DNA of 64,000 nucleotides from Tetramitus jugosus. Taxonomy: Eukaryota; Heterolobosea; Eutetramitea; Acrasida; Vahlkampfiidae. A program made the position numbers and the translations under genes. This document shows, piece after piece, positions 58,969 through 64,000 of the stretch (its first letter is position 1; every line of letters begins with the position of its first letter). Under the pieces are notes generated by a model, which was given only the letters and a program-made list of their open reading frames with translations, did not search any database and was not told the origin of the DNA. The stretch lies in assembly GCA_937625935.1 (NCBI GenBank), contig OW569387.1, positions 341,573 through 405,572 on the forward strand, in the 5' to 3' direction.

Positions 58969-59451
58969 CAGTCGTAAGCACGTTCATTATACTCATGTTC
59001 GAAACGTATGTATGCGATGAAGATGATGCGGTGCACGATAATAACTGCACTGGCTTGCTACTCGTTGTTTTGGCGTAAGTGAAAGTTCGCGAAGGTCCTT
59101 GCTTACTTTGTGTGTGTTCAGTTATATGCAGCCTCAACAATCACTCTTCTTCCCTGTTATTGGACATACAATCTAGTAGGTTTACAATGAAAACAAAACG
59201 ACACGTGGATCCACAACGTTACAACGAGAGAAAGAGCAAATACATTCTCTAAGTCGGTAAAAACAGTAAGGGTGTTTTCACCTCGGGCTCAATCTATAAA
59301 ACTCACACTCCAATCTCATGTCACTTCTTCTGGCCCCGTTGGTCTCTCTTCAATTCGTACGAAAAACGAAGGAGGCAAACATGGCGGCAGTGGTGGCAAC
59401 AATGAAAATTACTCTCAATTTTCTTCTCGTAGTCCCTCGATAGTTGGTGGT

Positions 59452-61428
59452 ATGCCATTATCGATGAAGAGACAGCGTCTTGAGATGGCGGGTATATACC
59501 ATCAACTACCACCACCAAAGAGAATATACTATTACAAAGGTATCAATCATGTGACTAGTAGTAATAGCAGTATTGGTATTATGGCAACTGCGAGTACTAG
59601 TACCAGTAGCGGTGGTGATAACGACATGAAGCAGAAGAATACTCACGAGAACACATCAACTACTGCTTTAGTAACAATTATCAGTGACGATGAAGAAGAT
59701 GGATGCTCCTTAAATCGCAGTGGTGGTAAATCAACACCTGCACCACCTGCGATGTTGACGGCGACACCTTCTCGACATGCAAGCGCTCCTCCATCCTCTA
59801 TTAGAACCAATTTACTTGGTACGAACATGCCAACATTTTTGGTAGCGAATGCATCCTCAGTTTCAGCAAGCAAATTTGGAAGCTATGCACAACAACAGTC
59901 TACGGGGGGACGTCATCCAACAACTACGCCTTCACCAATAATAACCGCCACAGTCACACCAGTTTCTGCTCCAATAGCTTCTCTGTGGACACAAAAGATA
60001 CCACTTGAGGTAGTCGAGAAACAAGTGTACAATCCTCAAGAAGATGGTGATCAGCAATATGATGAATTTGACGAGAACGATTACAATCATGATGTTGTTC
60101 AGGCAGCAATTGCCATGTACCGTTTTCAACTCCCGATGAAACCAGAGGAGGAACAAGGTGTAGGAACGACGTCATCTGTTATACCAGCACAACCAACTTT
60201 GACACCAGTTGCTTCTTCCTACAACAATATCAATGTCAACGAAATGGAAATTGAGAGAGAACAGCAGAGGAAGCAGGAGGAAATTCAGAAACGCGTAGAA
60301 CAAGAGCAACGGAAGCAGCACTCGCTCCAGATGCAACAATTAAAGGAACAACAAGTACGACAAATGGATATTTTTAAGCGACAGCAATGGTACCAACAAG
60401 AACGGTTGCGAAGACAGCAAGAAGAGGAATTGCGTATGATAATGTCAGGCCAGAGTCCCCTTGTTCTCGATGCGATAGCCAAAGAGTTACCGATAAAACC
60501 AATCACGATACCTCTGGAGCAACCAGTTACATCAAGAGTTAATGAAATGGAAGCATTACAAAGGATGCCAGCGTCACAGTTTCGCAAACGACCTATAGAG
60601 CAAAATGAAATGGAGGGTTGCTTCCAGCTTACTAAACCCAAACGATCTCAAGATATAGATGAAATGGAGGGGTACTTTCAGATAACTAAACGCAAGATGC
60701 CATCTTCCCAGAATCCTGTTGATGTGCTAAACTATATGACAACAATGAGCCACGTACTAGTTATTGCACTCATCAAAATCAAACCAAATAAGGGAGCTGT
60801 AAAGAGGCCTAGAGGAGGTTTGACTTATTGGGAGATTGCCAATATATATACTCCTCCAACAGCAGCATCTGCGCCAGCAATCGTACCTTCGATAGATGTG
60901 TATGGAAGACCTATTGCTTTTCAAACTCCAGATGATCACTTTCTCACCATAAGATCCGGAAATAAGGGTGTGAATGAGAATGGAAGCCATAATAGGATTA
61001 TGTATGCCTTGTTCTGTAGAATTCCTGCTGCTTGTTGCTATACTCGTACAGAGAATGGAGAAATAATAGTTATTGACCCTGACGTCACAAAGGTCTCTGT
61101 GCAAGCAAGAAGGTGCAGTTCTATGGAAGATATGGAAACCCAAGAGAGTGTTCTGGTTGATAAGCGGCGAATATATAAGTGTGCTATTAGTGATCATGAG
61201 ATCATCTATTATGCATATATAGCACTCAGATTCGACATTTCCCAAGACTCAACCAAATCACTCAAGCATGTGATTCAAGTACTGTACAATGGACACACGA
61301 TAGCACAATCAAAGTTGTGCAAGTTTGTCAGTGGTCGCTGGAACAGCAAGGCTATTCTTTCACAAAAAACTCCATCCGTTGAACAGGATTTTGTTTGCTA
61401 CAATATCAAACAGATATCTCAAGCTTGA
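59452..61428 (+). CDS. Gln-rich coiled-coil protein of unknown function
   Basis: About 658 residues from the first in-frame ATG. The frame is open back to about 59188 and reads protein-like (GGSGGNNENYSQFSSRSP) but without an ATG, so the true start may be in an unseen upstream exon. The middle is Thr/Ser/Pro-rich, then a Q/E/R coiled coil of about 80 residues (QRKQEEIQKRVEQEQRKQ and on), then a duplicated unit of NEMEG-C/Y-F-Q-L/I-TK. The last 200 residues are globular beta-rich sequence (DVYGRPIAF; HVIQVLYNGHTIAQSKLCKFVSGRW). I do not recognise the family. It is the last long gene before the noncoding end of the chromosome. Confidence 0.6.
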   Translation: MPLSMKRQRLEMAGIYHQLPPPKRIYYYKGINHVTSSNSSIGIMATASTSTSSGGDNDMKQKNTHENTSTTALVTIISDDEEDGCSLNRSGGKSTPAPPAMLTATPSRHASAPPSSIRTNLLGTNMPTFLVANASSVSASKFGSYAQQQSTGGRHPTTTPSPIITATVTPVSAPIASLWTQKIPLEVVEKQVYNPQEDGDQQYDEFDENDYNHDVVQAAIAMYRFQLPMKPEEEQGVGTTSSVIPAQPTLTPVASSYNNINVNEMEIEREQQRKQEEIQKRVEQEQRKQHSLQMQQLKEQQVRQMDIFKRQQWYQQERLRRQQEEELRMIMSGQSPLVLDAIAKELPIKPITIPLEQPVTSRVNEMEALQRMPASQFRKRPIEQNEMEGCFQLTKPKRSQDIDEMEGYFQITKRKMPSSQNPVDVLNYMTTMSHVLVIALIKIKPNKGAVKRPRGGLTYWEIANIYTPPTAASAPAIVPSIDVYGRPIAFQTPDDHFLTIRSGNKGVNENGSHNRIMYALFCRIPAACCYTRTENGEIIVIDPDVTKVSVQARRCSSMEDMETQESVLVDKRRIYKCAISDHEIIYYAYIALRFDISQDSTKSLKHVIQVLYNGHTIAQSKLCKFVSGRWNSKAILSQKTPSVEQDFVCYNIKQISQA

Positions 61429-61473
61429 TTCACCAAGTTTTACATAAATTATTAGCAATATCTTTGGCGGCAA

Positions 61474-61674
61474 CTATTTGAAGTAATCAGCTGGAATATA
61501 ATCCAAAATGTCGTTGTCTTTCATCCCTAATTTTTTGGCAGTATCACTACCAGAAATTCTGCGCCATTGTACGTGAATGTCCTCTCTTCGGCTCGTGGTA
61601 TTTGTTGCATCATACAGTACTTCATGTGTGATTGGACATAGAAATCCCTGTAAAGGTACATCAAAGTTGGTCAT
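61474..61674 (-). CDS. 66-residue stub: U-box-like start and SUMO-like tail
   Basis: Reads FLCPITHEVLYDAT, the opening of a U-box (F-x-C-P-I-T), and then, after a short gap, RRISGSDTAKKLGMKDNDILDYIP. The latter resembles the last strand and turn of SUMO or Rad60-SLD domains (D-T-P-x-x-L-x-M-x-D-x-D-x-I-D). Neither domain is complete. A possible splice acceptor (TTTACAG) precedes the first block, so upstream exons may have existed. Just 13 bases before the start, on the genome's right side, is a telomere-like TTTGGG tract (61687-61709), so the gene may have been cut by a chromosome break that was healed. Function is doubtful. Confidence 0.4.
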   Translation of the reverse strand: MTNFDVPLQGFLCPITHEVLYDATNTTSRREDIHVQWRRISGSDTAKKLGMKDNDILDYIPADYFK

Positions 61675-61686
61675 CTTTTGTGCAAG

Positions 61687-61709
61687 TTGGGTTGGGTTTG
61701 GGTTTGGGT
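61687..61709 (+). repeat. Interstitial telomere-like repeat, TTTGGG and TTGGG units
   Basis: Four units with spacing 5, 6, 6 and the same strand orientation as the terminal tract. It marks where coding sequence ends on the right. Confidence 0.8.
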
Positions 61710-62382
61710 CTGTCTTGTTGTTAAGGAAAACCCGAGAATTTTGCTGTATTTGGTATCAGAGCGTTGAAATTTACAGTTTAGTGTAAAAAAAAAAAATTGA
61801 GTTCGGTTGAGTTGTGGCTTACAGGTTGAGGGAGTAAAAAGAAGACATATAGGACAAGAGCTGCATGACTTTTGGAGTCTATGATCAGATCGGAGATATT
61901 GAGGTTCAACGAACAGGGAGGTTCACGGTCCAGGACCGTGAAATGATTTCCTGAATTTCATCTCAGGTCATTTGTCAGTGGAGCTTTTTGGGATCCAGCA
62001 AAGAATTTCGACCAATGGGCGAAGTGATTGTAACGGATTAAGAAGGAATACAACGCACCAACATGAATATGACAGAAGACTTGTGAAGGAGTTCAACCTG
62101 AAATACAATGACAGTCAATAGTTAGCTATTTGTCTTGATCATGGGTTTGGGTTTGGGTTGTCACATATCGGCTAGCCAAGACTGGCTGAATACAGTCAAC
62201 TGTACGTTGTAAAGGTTGTTTTTGTATTCTTTATGGTCTGAAATGTTCAACTTAAGCTTTGTGTGGAAAAACTCACTATAGATTGTGAACTAGCCCCCAA
62301 ACTGTGATATGGAGTTGGGTTTTGAACTCAGAAAACCCAAATCTCTATGAGCTATTGACTGATGAGTCGATAAAAAATAGGC
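61710..62382. other. Noncoding subtelomeric sequence
   Basis: No gene. An A run near 61787, a second short telomere-like tract at 62142-62160, and otherwise unique-looking sequence. The repeat array starts at its right edge. Confidence 0.5.
62142..62160 (+). repeat. Second interstitial telomere-like repeat
   Basis: Three GGG blocks spaced by TTT, again G-rich on the plus strand. Confidence 0.75.
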
Positions 62383-62695
62383 GGAACCAGCCATTTCGGC
62401 CTAGAAAAGCCTTTTTACAGAGGAACTCTCTGGTTCCGCCTAAAAGTTGGACTCACAAGCGGAACCAGCTGGTTCCGCCTAAAAGAGCTTTTTTTCAGAG
62501 GAACTATCTGGTTCCGCCTAAATTATCGACTTTACAGAGGAACCAGCTGGTTCCGCCTAAAACTTGCTTTGTCAGTGGAACTATCTGGTTCCGCCTGTAA
62601 TATGACTTTTTCAGTGGAACCAGCTGGTTCCGCCTAAACGCACACATGTCTAAGAGGAACCAGATAGTTCCGCATAAAAAGATTTCTACAGAGAA
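62383..62695. repeat. Eight-unit 39-bp tandem array built on a palindrome
   Basis: Units begin at 62383, 62422, 62461, 62500, 62539, 62577, 62616 and 62656, a spacing of 39 with one 38 and one 40; a weak ninth begins near 62693. Units three, five and seven carry the perfect 16-bp palindrome GGAACCAGCTGGTTCC. Units four and six carry GGAACTATCTGGTTCC, and unit eight is that variant in reverse complement. Each is followed by CGCCTAAA or a close variant, then 15-20 unrelated bases. Since 39 is divisible by 3, open frames with a 13-residue period arise on both strands; I treat them as by-products. Confidence 0.9.
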
Positions 62696-63150
62696 ACTTG
62701 TAACTGAGATCAGAAAGGTTCGGACATCTGAAGGAAGATACATTGTGACAGAGACGGTTGAACTGCAAGATTGAAGTCCTTCATAAATTGTTTGTAATGC
62801 TTAGTCGGTGAATACAATAGCCTGATGAATGCATTCTCGACTGGGAATGACATTGTCCAGTAACCGAAACGTGGGAAAAGGAAAAGACGAAGGACACGGC
62901 AGGAAATATTTTGTAACAAAGAATGATGAAGGAAGGTTCAACATGGATGAAGGAGTGTTGTTAGAATTACAATGAGAGTTTTGACATCGAGTGCAGAGAT
63001 GCATGGAGCAAATTGAGAGGAAGTTGTAACAAGTGTTAGGAAGAAGTATCAAGGAAGTGAGAACAAGATTACAATGGTGGACATTGTATTCCTGCATAAA
63101 AATTGATTTTGAGATGGTTTTGTGATTTTGGTGAGAAAATAGATTTTGAC
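62696..63150. other. Noncoding stretch between the array and the telomere
   Basis: Purine-rich on the plus strand with many GAAGGA and AGGAAG words. Short minus-strand frames of 69 and 98 codons are present but look like chance. No repeat or RNA gene recognised. Confidence 0.5.
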
Positions 63151-64000
63151 TTGGGTTTGGGTTTGGGTTTGGGTTTGGGTTTGGGTTTGGGTTTGGGTTT
63201 GGGTTTGGGTTTGGGTTTGGGTTTGGGTTTGGGTTTGGGTTTGGGTTTGGGTTTGGGTTTGGGTTTGGGTTTGGGTTTGGGTTTGGGTTTGGGTTTGGGT
63301 TTGGGTTTGGGTTTGGGTTTGGGTTTGGGTTTGGGTTTGGGTTTGGGTTTGGGTTTGGGTTTGGGTTTGGGTTTGGGTTTGGGTTTGGGTTTGGGTTTGG
63401 GTTTGGGTTTGGGTTTGGGTTTGGGTTTGGGTTTGGGTTTGGGTTTGGGTTTGGGTTTGGGTTTGGGTTTGGGTTTGGGTTTGGGTTTGGGTTTGGGTTT
63501 GGGTTTGGGTTTGGGTTTGGGTTTGGGTTTGGGTTTGGGTTTGGGTTTGGGTTTGGGTTTGGGTTTGGGTTTGGGTTTGGGTTTGGGTTTGGGTTTGGGT
63601 TTGGGTTTGGGTTTGGGTTTGGGTTTGGGTTTGGGTTTGGGTTTGGGTTTGGGTTTGGGTTTGGGTTTGGGTTTGGGTTTGGGTTTGGGTTTGGGTTTGG
63701 GTTTGGGTTTGGGTTTGGGTTTGGGTTTGGGTTTGGGTTTGGGTTTGGGTTTGGGTTTGGGTTTGGGTTTGGGTTTGGGTTTGGGTTTGGGTTTGGGTTT
63801 GGGTTTGGGTTTGGGTTTGGGTTTGGGTTTGGGTTTGGGTTTGGGTTTGGGTTTGGGTTTGGGTTTGGGTTTGGGTTTGGGTTTGGGTTTGGGTTTGGGT
63901 TTGGGTTTGGGTTTGGGTTTGGGTTTGGGTTTGGGTTTGGGTTTGGGTTTGGGTTTGGGTTTGGGTTTGGGTTTGGGTTTGGGTTTGGGTTTGGGTTTGG
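63151..64000 (+). repeat. Telomere: 850 bp of perfect TTTGGG repeats
   Basis: About 141 copies of the hexamer with no interruption as read, running to the last base of the window. The G-rich strand is 5' to 3' towards the end, the polarity of a right-hand telomere. The hexamer TTTGGG differs from the common TTAGGG, TTTAGGG and TTGGGG. Confidence 0.9.

Larger units (their letters stand above)
58069..59451. other. Subtelomeric debris with small frames
   Basis: About 1.4 kb with no convincing complete gene. The best frames are a 52-residue plus-strand one (58510-58668) and a 95-residue minus-strand one (58681-58968), whose 3' ends face each other 12 bases apart. Just upstream of the first, a second plus-strand frame (from about 58436) reads protein-like and then stops at 58527, so a frame break is likely. 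The right part runs into the 5' open frame of the next gene. Confidence 0.45.

Noticed and set aside
62304-62600. 98-codon plus-strand frame with a repeated RNQLVPPK unit
   Set aside because: The period of 39 bases equals 13 codons, so any frame through the array repeats. The minus strand gives a similar frame, and one 38-base unit breaks the frame. It is a by-product of the array.
62383-62695. CRISPR-like array
   Set aside because: The period, short spacers and palindromic cores look superficially similar, but spacers are 15-20 bases, cores vary, and no cas genes or prokaryotic context exist.
63151-64000. TTTGGG tract as an assembly filler or simple satellite
   Set aside because: Polarity, end position and interstitial copies of the same unit nearby fit a telomere better. 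The exact length may still be limited by the assembly.

Overview
The window looks like the right end of a chromosome from a free-living amoeboflagellate protist, most likely Naegleria or a close heterolobosean. This is inferred from gene content and style, not from a database search. The genes are eukaryotic, dense and on both strands, with few short GT-AG introns (about 60-110 bases, often GTATGT or GTAAGT donors). TAA, TAG and TGA are all used as stops. Proteins carry long N, Q, S, T and H runs. Gene families typical of Naegleria occur, such as an RCC1/EGF/membrane receptor and an Fe(II)/2-oxoglutarate dioxygenase-like family.

Left and centre (1 to about 51.5 kb) is an orderly housekeeping region. 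It holds an ATG16-like WD40 protein (5' end off the window), a UXT-like prefoldin, a kinesin-1 heavy chain, two tandem two-pore potassium channels, an intron-bearing tRNA-Leu(UAG), a P-loop/nuclease-like Crinkler/RHS-type protein, a CDC25/ACR2-like rhodanese phosphatase, and a RAP1-like telomere protein. Next come a large low-complexity protein, mitochondrial Lon, a LisH/CTLH-WD protein, exosome subunit RRP41, a type I membrane glycoprotein, a lipid-droplet hydrolase, the DNA repair glycosylase MUTYH, a zinc-binding protein, sulfiredoxin and a secreted Cys-rich protein. The region ends with a TPR/F-box protein, a GATA factor, a macro-domain hydrolase, the SKI2 helicase, an RCC1/EGF receptor with a cut-off kinase domain, and an F-box plus ankyrin pair in overlapping frames.

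From about 51.5 kb rightwards the character changes. Intact genes (secreted ADP-ribosyltransferase-like protein, F-box/LRR protein, a Q-rich protein) alternate with broken ones (dioxygenase-like, calmodulin-like, a stub with a SUMO-like tail) and with 1-2 kb stretches of gene debris. This is a subtelomere.

At the far right, from 61.7 kb, coding sequence stops. Two short interstitial TTTGGG tracts are followed by an eight-unit 39-bp array built on a 16-bp palindrome. The window then ends in an unbroken 850-bp tract of TTTGGG, with the G-rich strand running 5' to 3' off the end as expected for a right telomere. The hexamer, the palindromic array, the RAP1-like protein 50 kb away and the decayed subtelomeric genes are the most interesting material here.
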